64,000 bases of DNA from Tamlana carrageenivorans (GCF_002893765.1 NZ_CP025938.1:620001-684000); one strand, 5' to 3'; positions 1-9,348 are shown, counted from the stretch's first letter. Numbers and translations: made by a program. The notes: a model not told the origin generated them from the sequence alone.

Positions 1-1
1 A

Positions 2-139
2 CGAGAAGTGAGTATCATTTATCATAAAAGTGAATTAAAAATGCAAATTATTGAGGCGCTCCAAGATGTTATATCGAGTATTATTCGCGGTGCGATTGCT
101 TTTCAAAACGTTCAGATTATTAGTCCGCTACCAAAATAG
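2..139 (+). CDS. C-terminal fragment of an unidentified gene
   Basis: An open frame enters from the left edge and ends at TAG 137-139, giving 45 residues that end ISPLPK. It is followed at once by an inverted repeat (115-156), as expected at a gene end. The visible part is too short to name a family. The next gene is convergent. Confidence 0.4.
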   Translation, partial: REVSIIYHKSELKMQIIEALQDVISSIIRGAIAFQNVQIISPLPK

Positions 140-156
140 TAGCGAGACTAATAATC
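115..156. terminator. Inverted repeat at convergent gene ends
   Basis: GATTATTAGTC (115-125) pairs perfectly with GACTAATAATC (146-156) across a 20-nt loop. It lies at the 3' end of the rightward fragment and just beyond the stop of the leftward gene ending at 177. There is no clear T-run, so the terminator role is inferred from position. Confidence 0.45.
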
Positions 157-176
157 GGAGCCGTTCATTTTCAAAT

Positions 177-1178
177 TTATAAAGTCAAATTCAAGTATAA
201 CGAAAACTTATTTTTCGCGTGTACGTTATCCCCAAACAAATTTTGTTGAATGGGGAAGGTGTAATTCGCTCCTACGGTAAACTTATTAAAAACAACTTCC
301 GAGCCCACGGTTCCACTAAAACTATGGCCTTCGGTTTCTGGAATGACTTCACCAAATTGTTCAATAGAATCATAAACATCGCCAGAAACACCAACAAAGG
401 GCATAGCTATAAAGGTAGTTTTAGGTATCGAATAATAGAAGTTTGAAGCGTAACTAAATTGGTTACCAAAACGGTAATCATTTTTATTGACGGTTTTAGC
501 ATAGTAAGTAGCTGTTGTATTAATCCCAATTTTACCACCGCTGTACCCATAGTTTAAAGCAAAAATACCGTCCCAACTACCTGTTCCCACCTGAAATCCT
601 GGGTTCACGTAATTGGTTAGCGATTCTTCAAATTCGCCGGTAGGTAATTTAACCCCTATACCAAACTGAATTCTGTGTCCCGAAGGTTCCTTTTCAGTTG
701 AAAAAACCACAGCGCCAGCCTTTTGTTTTTTATAAATCGTTAACTGATACCAACCTATCACATTCATATCGCCAACACCATTAATATGCTCGGTTCTATT
801 GGTGAAATCACGATATAAATCTTGATAAGGAATGATACTACTTACATAAAAATTTTCGGTAATGGGTACGCGTCCCCATACTTGGTAGGTATTAAAACTT
901 TCTTTTGATGTTGGTGAATTTTCAAAAATACCATCTTTAGATTCAAAACTCTGAAAGATATATCGCACCCCAACAAAATTGGAATTTTTTAATGAGCCAA
1001 ACCCAAAACTACCGCTACTTGTAGAGCAACCACAAAGATCACATTCGGGAGCAAATTCTGAATGTTGATGCATAGGACAATATGGCAATACTTCTAAGGC
1101 GTGATGCTTAAACGGTATAAAAACCAGAATTAAGAACAGCCATACACTTTGTATTTTAAAACTCTGAAAATCTTTCAT
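177..1178 (-). CDS. Cys-rich outer-membrane beta-barrel protein of an MbnP/MbnH operon
   Basis: 333 residues with an N-terminal signal/membrane segment (about 8-27), then a His/Cys-rich stretch (CPMHQH, ECDLCGC, about residues 34-52) that could bind metal or haem. The rest is alternating aromatic and polar beta-strand sequence ending NLTL, typical of outer-membrane barrels. Its start overlaps the end of the di-heme gene by 23 nt, so the two are translationally linked and last in a leftward operon. I infer an outer-membrane channel or receptor in the same copper-related pathway. The substrate is not visible, and the barrel call rests on composition only. Confidence 0.6.
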   Translation of the reverse strand: MKDFQSFKIQSVWLFLILVFIPFKHHALEVLPYCPMHQHSEFAPECDLCGCSTSSGSFGFGSLKNSNFVGVRYIFQSFESKDGIFENSPTSKESFNTYQVWGRVPITENFYVSSIIPYQDLYRDFTNRTEHINGVGDMNVIGWYQLTIYKKQKAGAVVFSTEKEPSGHRIQFGIGVKLPTGEFEESLTNYVNPGFQVGTGSWDGIFALNYGYSGGKIGINTTATYYAKTVNKNDYRFGNQFSYASNFYYSIPKTTFIAMPFVGVSGDVYDSIEQFGEVIPETEGHSFSGTVGSEVVFNKFTVGANYTFPIQQNLFGDNVHAKNKFSLYLNLTL

Positions 1179-2205
1179 CTTCTAAAAATTCATAATCTGT
1201 TAATGTTAGTAAAAAAGCAATAAGAGCTTCTTTATCATGGGTGCTTAAATCTATCCCTAAAGCACCGTCTTCTTTAATTAAGCTTGCATCGACTTCCCCT
1301 CCATTTTCTACCATACCATCGCTATAAAAATCTAAAACGGCTTCTAAAGTTCCAAAACGACCATCATGCATATATGGAAATGTCTTTTCAATATTTCTTA
1401 AACTGGGTACTTTAAACTTGTAAAAATCAGATTCAAAGCCAGAAACACGTTTTCTTCCTTCTTCTTCGGGGTGCTTTCTGTTATAAGGAATGCCATTATT
1501 ACGATAAGATTGATCGGTAAACAAATCGCCAGCATGACAAGACGCACATTTATTATTAAAAACACGATAGCCTTCAGCTTCTAAAGCTGTAAACTCTGCA
1601 TTTTCTTCTTGACGAACCACTTTATCATATTTAGAATTTGAAGACACCATCATCACCATAAATTGAGATAATGCTTTTAACAAGCGTTCTGAATTTATTT
1701 CTGGAGTACCAAAAGCGCGATTAAACAATTTTGGATATTCAGATGAATTCCTTAATTTTTCCAATAAGGAAGGCATGGTTTCATTCATTTCAACCTCGGC
1801 CGTAATAGGAATAATTGGCTGTAAGTCTAAATGAATAGCGGCCCCATCCCAAGTAAATTCATCGAAATAGGCCAAGTTTTGTATGGGTTGGGTATTTCTA
1901 AATCCTTCTAGGCCATTTTCACCATGACTAATGGTATGGCCGTGATGTGTAAACCCGGAAGATTGCTCATGACAAAATCCACAAGAAATAATACCACTTG
2001 ACGATAATTTACCTTCATAAAACAACTTTTTACCAAGCTCGAACCCCATATCTGTTAAAGGGTTAGCTGACAAATCGTACTTAACGTCTGGGAAATTAGC
2101 AGGGGTTTCAAACACTAATTCTTGAGGCTCCACAGGTACATAGGTCTCTTCAGAACATGACCATAACACCCCAAAAAGAGCTATAATTAATCCTATTTTT
2201 TTCAT
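1156..2205 (-). CDS. Di-heme cytochrome c peroxidase-family lipoprotein (MbnH/MauG-like)
   Basis: About 349 residues. I start at 2205 because the peptide then opens with a lipoprotein signal (MKKIGLIIALFGVLWSC); an upstream start at 2238 would bury it. Two CxxCH haem sites are visible: CGFCH in the N-terminal third and CASCH in the middle, followed by FTDQ and the LRN...PYMHDG region typical of bacterial di-heme peroxidases. MbnH proteins of this family oxidise a Trp of their partner MbnP to make a copper site. The adjacent upstream gene is MbnP-like, so MbnH-like activity is more likely than H2O2 detoxification. That last step is inference from the pair. Confidence 0.8.
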   Translation of the reverse strand: MKKIGLIIALFGVLWSCSEETYVPVEPQELVFETPANFPDVKYDLSANPLTDMGFELGKKLFYEGKLSSSGIISCGFCHEQSSGFTHHGHTISHGENGLEGFRNTQPIQNLAYFDEFTWDGAAIHLDLQPIIPITAEVEMNETMPSLLEKLRNSSEYPKLFNRAFGTPEINSERLLKALSQFMVMMVSSNSKYDKVVRQEENAEFTALEAEGYRVFNNKCASCHAGDLFTDQSYRNNGIPYNRKHPEEEGRKRVSGFESDFYKFKVPSLRNIEKTFPYMHDGRFGTLEAVLDFYSDGMVENGGEVDASLIKEDGALGIDLSTHDKEALIAFLLTLTDYEFLEDERFSEF

Positions 2206-2257
2206 ACTAAAAAGGGGCCTGATTGAGAGTAAACCCAATCAAGCCAATAAAATATTA

Positions 2258-3043
2258 TTAATTATGTACGTGATGCACCTTAAACATACCAATCACATTT
2301 TCAGCTATTTTAGGTGATTTTACAGCATCCACATGAATTTGAGGAGCATCATCCAGTTTAAACTGGGTTTTACCATTCAATACTTGGGATAAATCTGAAA
2401 CAATATGTACCACTGGTGAAATATCCGTTCTTACACGCGCCGTTGTAGGCATATCTAAAGTCATCTCTTTGTAATTGTCTAGAGCCGTTCCGTGGCTTCC
2501 CATATGGAATGTAAAAGCTGTTTCGGTGGTAGTGGTTGCCGATGTATACAGCCCTTCATATCTAAAAAATTTGTAGCCCGCTTGCCAGGACCACATCATG
2601 CCTGCTTCTTCGGCTTTGCTTAAAAAATCACCTTGTCCAGTAGCCCCTTCAAGATATTTCTCTTGATCGACACCAATGCCAAAAGTTATTTTTTTATAGT
2701 TTCCAGCCGGAACATCAGATAAGTCGATAAGTAGTGAATTTTCATTAGATTCATCTACAATAAAATAAGACTCATTTTTAGGAACCGTATAAACCTCTCC
2801 GTCTTCATCTTCTAATCTAATATTACTCACAATGTATTTCACATCTGAGATTTTTATTTTTTCGGTATCCACAGCGTTATAAACACTGGTTTCAAAAAGT
2901 AAATCGGAATTGTTATAGGCATTATCAAATTCAACGGTTAGTACCCCTGTTCCTGTAATAGCATCATTATTTACATCATCAGATGTACACGATAAAACAG
3001 ATATAGCAAGCATAATCACACTTGCAAATTTTGTAGTTTTCAT
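2258..3043 (-). CDS. MbnP-like copper-binding lipoprotein
   Basis: 261 residues with a lipoprotein signal (lipobox LSC at about 17-19) and a beta-rich domain carrying the family block MMWSWQAGYKFFRYEG, plus a late region of His and Asp residues. MbnP proteins are periplasmic copper binders whose site includes a Trp converted to kynurenine by MbnH. The Trp-rich MWSWQ block is a candidate for that residue. The C-terminus ends VHHVHN, adding possible metal ligands. It is the first gene of the operon with the di-heme gene (52-nt gap) and the barrel gene. No methanobactin biosynthesis genes are in view. Confidence 0.78.
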   Translation of the reverse strand: MKTTKFASVIMLAISVLSCTSDDVNNDAITGTGVLTVEFDNAYNNSDLLFETSVYNAVDTEKIKISDVKYIVSNIRLEDEDGEVYTVPKNESYFIVDESNENSLLIDLSDVPAGNYKKITFGIGVDQEKYLEGATGQGDFLSKAEEAGMMWSWQAGYKFFRYEGLYTSATTTTETAFTFHMGSHGTALDNYKEMTLDMPTTARVRTDISPVVHIVSDLSQVLNGKTQFKLDDAPQIHVDAVKSPKIAENVIGMFKVHHVHN

Positions 3044-3220
3044 TTATGTTTTGGAATAAAATACAACTGTGCTTTTTTAGGCAAGCACTATAATAGCCTT
3101 GGATTAAAATCATAGCACTCTAGTGAAAGGCATGTTTGAAACCGCGCTTCTCACGAAATAATATGTATGTTATTGAATGCTGATGTATTTATCTTGATTA
3201 TCATCAAGACACTATGAAAA

Positions 3221-3619
3221 TTAACACATGGGTGGTCGAAACAAAGGAGATATTCTTAAATAAGCGTACTGCTTATCGTTACTAAATATTTCACTTTTGT
3301 CTGTAGAGATTATTTGAAGGTTACGATTAATATCGTGTTTTTGAGGATTGTTAAATACCATATAGAAACACTCCAATAAAACAGATGTATTAGTATCGGA
3401 ATGTTCTTCTGGAGTACTTTGCTGTAATTGCTTAGCTAAGTGACATTTTCCATTACAGTGAAACTCTGGCTTCTCTTTATTAACACAGTAATTCTCAATA
3501 ATATAATCGATGTTTAACTCATAATAAGCCACTTGCCCAAGGTAATACATGGGTCTTACCGAAAGTATTAAAAATAATATGACAGCTAAAATCGGTTTCA
3601 GTGTACTTTTTTTTTGCAA
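3221..3619 (-). CDS. Small membrane-anchored protein with a CNGKCHL motif
   Basis: 132 residues with one N-terminal membrane segment (about 8-28), then NYCVNKEKPEFHCNGKCHLAKQL: three Cys and a His that look like a metal or redox site, and a C-terminus ending FRPPMC. I recognise no enzyme family. It lies 178 nt upstream of the MbnP-like gene on the same strand. The metal-type motif and the position suggest a role in the same copper or haem pathway, but nothing in the sequence proves it. Confidence 0.6.
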   Translation of the reverse strand: MQKKSTLKPILAVILFLILSVRPMYYLGQVAYYELNIDYIIENYCVNKEKPEFHCNGKCHLAKQLQQSTPEEHSDTNTSVLLECFYMVFNNPQKHDINRNLQIISTDKSEIFSNDKQYAYLRISPLFRPPMC

Positions 3620-3644
3620 ATATAGTGTAGGAAACTATAATACA

Positions 3645-3677
3645 TAAAAAAGGCGACTAAAATCGTCGCCTTTTTTT
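3645..3677. terminator. Bidirectional rho-independent terminator
   Basis: GGCGAC (3652-3657) pairs with GTCGCC (3665-3670), flanked by an A-run on the left and a T-run on the right, so it can work on both strands. Its right T-run overlaps the stop codon of the small gene ending at 3676, separating that gene from the copper-type locus. Confidence 0.8.
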
Positions 3678-3870
3678 ATTTTAAATAAACCAAACATTGA
3701 TTTAATTCTGGATTTTGTTGCACTAAAGACAAAATAAAAATTTTAAGTTCTTCTACTTCGTATGGTAATAGTCTTTGAACTGCCTTTTGCACTTCTCTGC
3801 AAAATAAGTTACTATCGAAACTTACTTTATCAAGCACAGTTTTCGTGTACTCCATCATTGCTCTTGCCAT
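3676..3870 (-). CDS. Small hypothetical protein, 64 aa
   Basis: 64 residues, predicted mostly helical, with no signal or membrane segment (MARAMMEYTKTV...VYLK). It has its own upstream gap and ends inside a strong terminator, so it is probably a single-gene transcript. It resembles short conserved flavobacterial hypotheticals in style, but I cannot assign a function. Confidence 0.6.
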   Translation of the reverse strand: MARAMMEYTKTVLDKVSFDSNLFCREVQKAVQRLLPYEVEELKIFILSLVQQNPELNQCLVYLK

Positions 3871-4338
3871 AATTTTGTTTAAAGTTTAGGTTTGGTGTAA
3901 TAATTGATTTTATAAGTAGATTTGCTGAATAGGCTATTATTTTTTTAAAAATAACAGTCTAAATTTACTAAAATTTTCGATAACTCTGCCTGATTAACAC
4001 AAATTTAATTGGTGTAAAAAAAGTTTAAAAATTCAAAAGAAAGCATATCCCTTTTAAATGCAAGGCATTATCTTAAATTATTTTTACAAACGCTATTTCA
4101 ATTATAAAATTATAACTCGATTTATATTTACAAAAAATCAACAATCAATTAACCTAGACGATAAGTAAAACAAATATTACAACAAAAGAAATGGAAGTAC
4201 TATGCTTTTTACGGAGTTATATAAAAATCCCTTCCTCTTATCTAAATTAATATGAACCCATCATAATTTCAGTAGAAAATTTTTATTATTGTACTGAAGT
4301 CAATCTACTTGACTAGTGCCCTAATTTAATACCTACTC
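3871..4338. other. AT-rich intergenic region, no gene seen
   Basis: 468 bp between divergent genes. It must hold promoters for the leftward 64-aa gene and the rightward T9SS protein, but I see no confident TTG/TAnnTTTG flavobacterial promoter pair and no RNA gene. It is very AT-rich with several A and T tracts. Confidence 0.4.
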
Positions 4339-7300
4339 ATGTCTCAAATTAAACATTTAACCGTTTTAATTACGCTACTTATTTTTAATATTAATCACGC
4401 CCAAACAGGCCCTGGTGGTGTGGGAACTAATGATGGTACTTCAAATCTTATCATGTGGTTTCGTCCTGACCATGGGGTTTCAACATCGGGATCTGCAGTT
4501 GATTCATGGGAAAATGCTGCAGGAGTTGCGGCTTTCAATATGAGTGAGACCACAACCCAAAGACCAACTCTAATAACTAATGCTGTTAATGGTTATGGTG
4601 AGATTAGCTTTAGTGGAAGTAATCGGTTAAGAACAGGGCTAACCCTTACCGCCTCAAATTTTATAGTAGATGAAGCCTCTTCTTTTGTTGTTGTTAGGGC
4701 TGATAATACCACTCAAAAATCATGTGTATATACCACCGATGCACTTGTTGGCTCAACCAGATTTACCTGCCATATCCCTTGGAATGGGTCGGTATATTTT
4801 GATATAGGAACTTGTTGTGGCACTGATGCCCGTATACAAGTTGGTGGTCTTCCAAACTTAACGGACTACTCCATTTGGTCTTATGATGCTAATCCGACAA
4901 CCGGGAAACAACTTTATAGAAATGAAAATTTGTTACAAAATAGAGGTAATACAAGGAACTATAACTCTTATAGCACACAACGCTTTAACCTAGGAGGGAA
5001 TACTTCTGGAACTGCAGGTTTTGTAGGCGATATGACTGAAGTCGCCATTTTTAAAACCAAAGTAAATGCTGCGCAAAGAATCATTATTAATAATTATTTA
5101 TCTGCAAAATATGATCAAACACTTACGGCTAATAACTTTTATCTTCAAGATAATGCGGCCAATGGCGATTTCGATCATAATGTTGCTGGTATAGGCCAAG
5201 CTAGTGATGGTTCAAGTCATACGGATTCACAAGGCACAGGGATTGTTAGAATACATACCCCTTCGAATTTATCTAATGGTGATTATTTATTTTGGGGTGA
5301 AAATATTAAAGACGCTACTTACGAGTTCGCTACTAATACTACAAATTACACCGAACAGTTAAACACCACATGGCGTGTTAGTAAAACCAACGATTTAGGC
5401 ACCGTTACGGTTTCTTTTGACACAAGCGCTTTAGATTTATCTGGTTTTCAAGGAGGTGCTTGTCCATCGTTACAATTAATTGTGGATAACGATGCCAATT
5501 TACTTTCTCCTACCACAGTTTACCCTCTTACTATTTCAGGAACGACCGCTACTGCAACCGGGGTTTCTTTTTCTGATGGTGATTACTTCACACTACGATA
5601 CACCGACCAAATCGTTTGGGATGGATCGGCATTTTTTAATGGTTCTGGTACAGCCAATGCACCAAGTGCCGCTGATGCTTGTTTAAAATTAACTGTAAAA
5701 GCTGGAAGTCCAGCCACCTTAAGTGCTACGGCCCATGTAAGAGAAGTAGAAGTAGAATCGAGTGCTACATTAAATATTAATGACGGGTTACTTTTAGAAG
5801 TTGAAGATTCTGTAATCATTGACGGTACCTTAGACTTATTAGGAGAAGCTCAGCTCATACAGAATCACTCGGGACCAACTACAAATTCTGGAAACGGGAC
5901 ATTAATTATTAGACAACAAGGCACCACAAATTTATATAATTACAATTACTGGAGCGCTCCTGTTAATAAAGCTGGCGTATGGGAAATTGGCTGGCTTGAA
6001 GATGCTAGTGGCCAAATAGCATTTACTTCCAATTTAAATGCTGACCCATCTACATCGCCAATAACTTTAAGCAGCAGATGGTTGTATACTTTTAGCGGAG
6101 CAACTAATGATTATGATGCTTGGCAGAAAATAGAAACCAATATACCAATTAGTTCAGCTGAAGGCTATACTCTAAAAGGCTCTGGAGCCACAGGGACAGA
6201 ACAAGAGTACGTTTTTAACGGCATACCAAACGATGGGAATTATACCAAAGTAGCAGTTCCTGGATACGATTTATTACTAGGGAATCCATACCCATCTGCC
6301 CTAAATGCTGATCAATTTATTACTGACAATACAGGCATTATAGACGGGACCCTTTATTTCTGGGAGCATTTCATTACTAATAATAGCCACTACCTTAAAG
6401 ATTACGAAGGCGGATATGCCACCTATAACCTGATGATGGGAACTTCAGCTGCAATTCCTGATAATTCTGGTTTAACAAGCGGACTCGGATCTGCATCAAA
6501 AGCAAAACCAACCGGTAATATTAGTGTAGGGCAAGGTTTTTTTGTAACGATCACTTCTACAGGCTTTGTTACATTCAACAACAACCAACGTGTTTTTGCC
6601 AAAGATTCAGATGGCGGAAGTGTTTTCTATAAGTCTAACAGCAATAAATCAACGACGACTCAAGATAACAGAACCAAAATATGGTTTGCGTTTTTAGAAC
6701 CTAACAACATAAAGAAAACTATGGGCTTAGGTTACGATCCAAATCATGCCACCATAGGTTACGACCATGGTTATGATGCGATAGCTTTTAATGAATTTAA
6801 AAATGATATTTACTGGCCATTAGAAGACAAGGAATTAGTTATCCAGGCCTTACCCCAAATAAATATTGAGGATGAATTGCCAGTTACAATAAAAGCTATC
6901 GATAGCGGTATTTACAAAATGACTATAGATGATTCACAAAATCTACCTGATGCCTTAGAAGTGTTTTTAAAGGATTATGAAACGAATAGCTACTACGATT
7001 TAAGACATACCATCGCGGAGATTACTTTACAAAGTGGCACCTATGAAAACCGATTTGCTATTGTGTTTCAAAAAGAAAGCCTTCTAAATACTGAAGGGGT
7101 TGCAAAAAACACCGTTACGGCAACTTACAATAAACCAACTGAAACCCTAACTTTAAATCATACTGAAGATTTAAGCAACATAGCCTCCGTAATAATCTAT
7201 GATGTTAATGGTAAAAAAGTCATCACCAAAAGATCGTTAAAATCGGCTAATATTGATGTTAGCTCATTAAGTGAAGGTTTATACATATTAAATTTAAAAC

Positions 7301-7347
7301 TGAAATCGGATTCTAATACGCGCTCTATGAAGTTTCTTAAATATTAG
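4339..7347 (+). CDS. Large secreted T9SS-sorted surface protein (LamG/DUF8202-like N-terminus)
   Basis: 1002 residues. Signal peptide 1-21 ends NINHAQ. An N-terminal region of about 230 residues (IMWFRPDHGV..., repeated beta strands) resembles concanavalin-like/LamG or DUF8202-type domains of flavobacterial surface proteins. A long beta-rich middle follows. The last ~75 residues have the Por-type sorting pattern: IIYDVNGKKV, then DVSSLSEGLYILNLK, then MKFLKY. Export through the outer membrane by the type IX system with C-terminal cleavage is therefore expected. No catalytic motif is evident, so adhesion or matrix roles are only guesses. It stands alone, with no co-directional neighbour. Confidence 0.8.
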   Translation: MSQIKHLTVLITLLIFNINHAQTGPGGVGTNDGTSNLIMWFRPDHGVSTSGSAVDSWENAAGVAAFNMSETTTQRPTLITNAVNGYGEISFSGSNRLRTGLTLTASNFIVDEASSFVVVRADNTTQKSCVYTTDALVGSTRFTCHIPWNGSVYFDIGTCCGTDARIQVGGLPNLTDYSIWSYDANPTTGKQLYRNENLLQNRGNTRNYNSYSTQRFNLGGNTSGTAGFVGDMTEVAIFKTKVNAAQRIIINNYLSAKYDQTLTANNFYLQDNAANGDFDHNVAGIGQASDGSSHTDSQGTGIVRIHTPSNLSNGDYLFWGENIKDATYEFATNTTNYTEQLNTTWRVSKTNDLGTVTVSFDTSALDLSGFQGGACPSLQLIVDNDANLLSPTTVYPLTISGTTATATGVSFSDGDYFTLRYTDQIVWDGSAFFNGSGTANAPSAADACLKLTVKAGSPATLSATAHVREVEVESSATLNINDGLLLEVEDSVIIDGTLDLLGEAQLIQNHSGPTTNSGNGTLIIRQQGTTNLYNYNYWSAPVNKAGVWEIGWLEDASGQIAFTSNLNADPSTSPITLSSRWLYTFSGATNDYDAWQKIETNIPISSAEGYTLKGSGATGTEQEYVFNGIPNDGNYTKVAVPGYDLLLGNPYPSALNADQFITDNTGIIDGTLYFWEHFITNNSHYLKDYEGGYATYNLMMGTSAAIPDNSGLTSGLGSASKAKPTGNISVGQGFFVTITSTGFVTFNNNQRVFAKDSDGGSVFYKSNSNKSTTTQDNRTKIWFAFLEPNNIKKTMGLGYDPNHATIGYDHGYDAIAFNEFKNDIYWPLEDKELVIQALPQINIEDELPVTIKAIDSGIYKMTIDDSQNLPDALEVFLKDYETNSYYDLRHTIAEITLQSGTYENRFAIVFQKESLLNTEGVAKNTVTATYNKPTETLTLNHTEDLSNIASVIIYDVNGKKVITKRSLKSANIDVSSLSEGLYILNLKLKSDSNTRSMKFLKY

Positions 7348-7468
7348 GAGGCTGTATAAAAAGTTAGTGTTTCGTCAATCTGAATTTATTTCAAATTCTC
7401 ATAGTCATTGAGACTTTTTTATGTATTGAGCCTATGGAAACCGATATTGATTTTTAATCCAATAAACA

Positions 7469-7492
7469 TATTTCGACAGGCTCAATATGACA
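7469..7492. repeat. Copy of an interspersed TTTCGACAnGCTCAATATGACA element
   Basis: TATTTCGACAGGCTCAATAT followed by GACAG lies in the 202-bp gap between two convergent genes. Almost the same sequence occurs at 61914-61938, where an inverted partner is also present. This is the style of short interspersed REP-like elements placed at gene ends. The T-run hairpins expected for ordinary termination are not obvious here. Confidence 0.5.
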
Positions 7493-7549
7493 GCTGTGCT
7501 ACTTTTTCAGACCGCCCTACTTTTATAATTTCACGTTCTTCCGCTTAAT

Positions 7550-8350
7550 CTAAAAACGGTTATCACCATCAAGTAAATCACCGAGACCGCCTAACACACT
7601 ACCTTCACCTTTACGCTTTCCTCCTGCTTGTGGTGCAGAGGCCAAAACGCGACCAGCTAATCGACTAAAAGGTAAAGACTGAATATAAACGGTTCCAGGG
7701 CCTCTCAATTTTGCAAAAAACAAGCCCTCGCCTCCAAAAATGGTATTTTTTATGCCACCCACAAACTCGATATCATAATCAATGGTTTGATCGAAACCAA
7801 TAATACAACCTGTATCAACACGTAAAGTTTCACCTGCCTTAAGTTCTTTCATAGCCATAGTACCTCCAGCATGTACGAAGGCCATACCATCGCCCTCAAG
7901 CTTTTGCATGATAAAACCTTCGCCCCCAAACAAACCACGCCCTAAACGTTTGGAAAACTCTATACCAATACTCACACCTTTGGCTGCACATAGAAAAGCA
8001 TCTTTCTGACAAATAAATTTACCGCCGAAGCGGGTTAAATCAATAGGAATGATTTTACCGGGATATGGTGAAGCAAAAGAGACCTTGCGCTTTCCGCTTA
8101 GGTTGTTATAAAAGGCTGTCATAAATAAACTTTCGCCCGTAAGAATACGTTTTCCAGCTCCTAATATTTGTCCTAAAAACCCAGAATCCTTTTGTGAACC
8201 ATCACCAAAAATGGTTTCCATGTGGATGCCCTCTTCCATCATCATAAAACTTCCGGCCTCGGCTACGACACCTTCTTGTGGATCTAATTCAATTTCTACG
8301 TATTGCATTTCTTCGCCGTAGATGATGTAATCAATTTCGTGTGCTGTCAT
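7550..8350 (-). CDS. AIM24/TIGR00266 family protein
   Basis: 266 residues with the repeated Gly-rich beta-helix-like segments of the AIM24 family: EAGSFMMMEEGI, FGGKFICQKDAFLCAAKG, GLFGGEGFIMQKLEG, FAKLRGPGTVYIQS. Bacterial members are conserved but their biochemical role is unknown; the fungal namesake is mitochondrial. The C-terminus is Gly-rich. No signal peptide, so it is cytoplasmic or peripheral to the membrane. The neighbours are convergent or separated by repeats, so context adds nothing. Confidence 0.85.
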   Translation of the reverse strand: MTAHEIDYIIYGEEMQYVEIELDPQEGVVAEAGSFMMMEEGIHMETIFGDGSQKDSGFLGQILGAGKRILTGESLFMTAFYNNLSGKRKVSFASPYPGKIIPIDLTRFGGKFICQKDAFLCAAKGVSIGIEFSKRLGRGLFGGEGFIMQKLEGDGMAFVHAGGTMAMKELKAGETLRVDTGCIIGFDQTIDYDIEFVGGIKNTIFGGEGLFFAKLRGPGTVYIQSLPFSRLAGRVLASAPQAGGKRKGEGSVLGGLGDLLDGDNRF

Positions 8351-8439
8351 TTTTTTCGATTTTTGTTGATAATAATATGTTGTTCCCTTTTTTGTTTTGT
8401 TACAGTGATTTTATTTTTTTCACAGAAATACTCTACGTT

Positions 8440-8838
8440 TTTTCTTTGTGGACCTTAGTGCCTTCTTTGTGAGGCTCTGCGTAAAGATTTCTATTTCTCA
8501 GAGTTTCGCTGAAATAACGCAGAGATACACTGAGTTCTTCTTTGTAGACCTTCGTGACTTCTCTGTGAATCTCAGCGTAAATTTTTTTTTCACAGAGTTT
8601 CGCTGAGCTAACACAGAGACACACAAAGCTTTTTCTTTGTGAACCTTAGCGTCTTTTCTGTGAGGCTCTGCATTAAGCTTTTTTCTCAGAGTTTCTCTAT
8701 GTTAGCACGGAGATAGATACACTGAATGTCTTCTCTGTGAACCTTAGCGCGTTCTCTGTGAATCTCGGCGTAAAGTTTTTTTCACAGAGTTTCGCTGAGC
8801 TAACACATAGACACACAAAGTTTTTTCTTTGGAGCCTC
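8440..8838. repeat. Four degenerate tandem units of ~95 bp with internal inverted arms
   Basis: Units begin near 8445, 8539, 8633 and 8730, each reading CTTTGTGRACCTTAGYG, then TCTCTGTGAATCTCAGCGTAAA, a T-run, CACAGAGTTTCGCTGAG, and AACACAGAGACACAC. Within a unit CTCAGCG and CGCTGAG form inverted arms around the T-run, so transcripts could fold. Short open frames appear (such as 8433-8624), but they encode the repeat itself and I do not call them genes. Similar CTCTGTG-rich arrays are known as junk-like intergenic repeats in many bacteria. Confidence 0.75.
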
Positions 8839-8863
8839 TAGGTATTCTAATAAAAACAAATAA

Positions 8864-9328
8864 CTAAACCTTCAGCTTAACACTCCATTCAAAATGAAAG
8901 GTAGAAACCTCATCCCCTGCTTCATCAACACCAACAGAAGTCATCGTTAAAGTTTCTCCCGTTCCGGTTACGATCGCCTTTTCTAACAAGGCATCGACCA
9001 ATTCTCCATCCTTACAAGTAAAGGTGATTTTCCCTCTAGCTTTTTTGGAGTAGCTAGCCCTATTGGCAGTCACTAACATGGACATTTTTTTGCCGGTCGA
9101 CTGGATTTTCGCCATCATTAAAGCTCCAGTTGTAAACTCGGCAGCCATGCCTTGAACAGCCCAAAACATCGACTTAAAAGGATTTTGATTGATCCACCGG
9201 TGTTTCACAGCAGCCTCACACTTTTTGTCATCTATAAACCGTGTTCTTACGCCGCACAAATAAGCCGCAGGCAGCTTAAACGCCATATAAGTATTTAATT
9301 TTGTAGGTGTTACATTCATACGCATCAT
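8864..9328 (-). CDS. DUF4442 hotdog-fold protein
   Basis: 154 residues. The pattern YLCGVRTRFIDDKKCEAAVKHRW, then NPFKSMFWAVQGMAAEFTTGALMM, fits DUF4442, a hotdog-fold family related to acyl-CoA thioesterases. The catalytic activity of these proteins is mostly untested. Start chosen at the first Met (9328); Met-4 is also possible. It is the last host gene before the prophage, and the phage end lies just 12 bp upstream of its start, so its native promoter may have been separated or replaced by the insertion. Confidence 0.75.
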   Translation of the reverse strand: MMRMNVTPTKLNTYMAFKLPAAYLCGVRTRFIDDKKCEAAVKHRWINQNPFKSMFWAVQGMAAEFTTGALMMAKIQSTGKKMSMLVTANRASYSKKARGKITFTCKDGELVDALLEKAIVTGTGETLTMTSVGVDEAGDEVSTFHFEWSVKLKV

Positions 9329-9348
9329 TTAAATTCACTTATAATCGC

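Noticed and set aside
219..446. Rightward ORF of 75 aa
   Set aside because: It lies wholly within the beta-barrel gene on the other strand and has no credible features.
8433..8624. Leftward ORF of 63 aa
   Set aside because: It only translates the ~95-bp repeats, with repeated peptide parts; not a gene.
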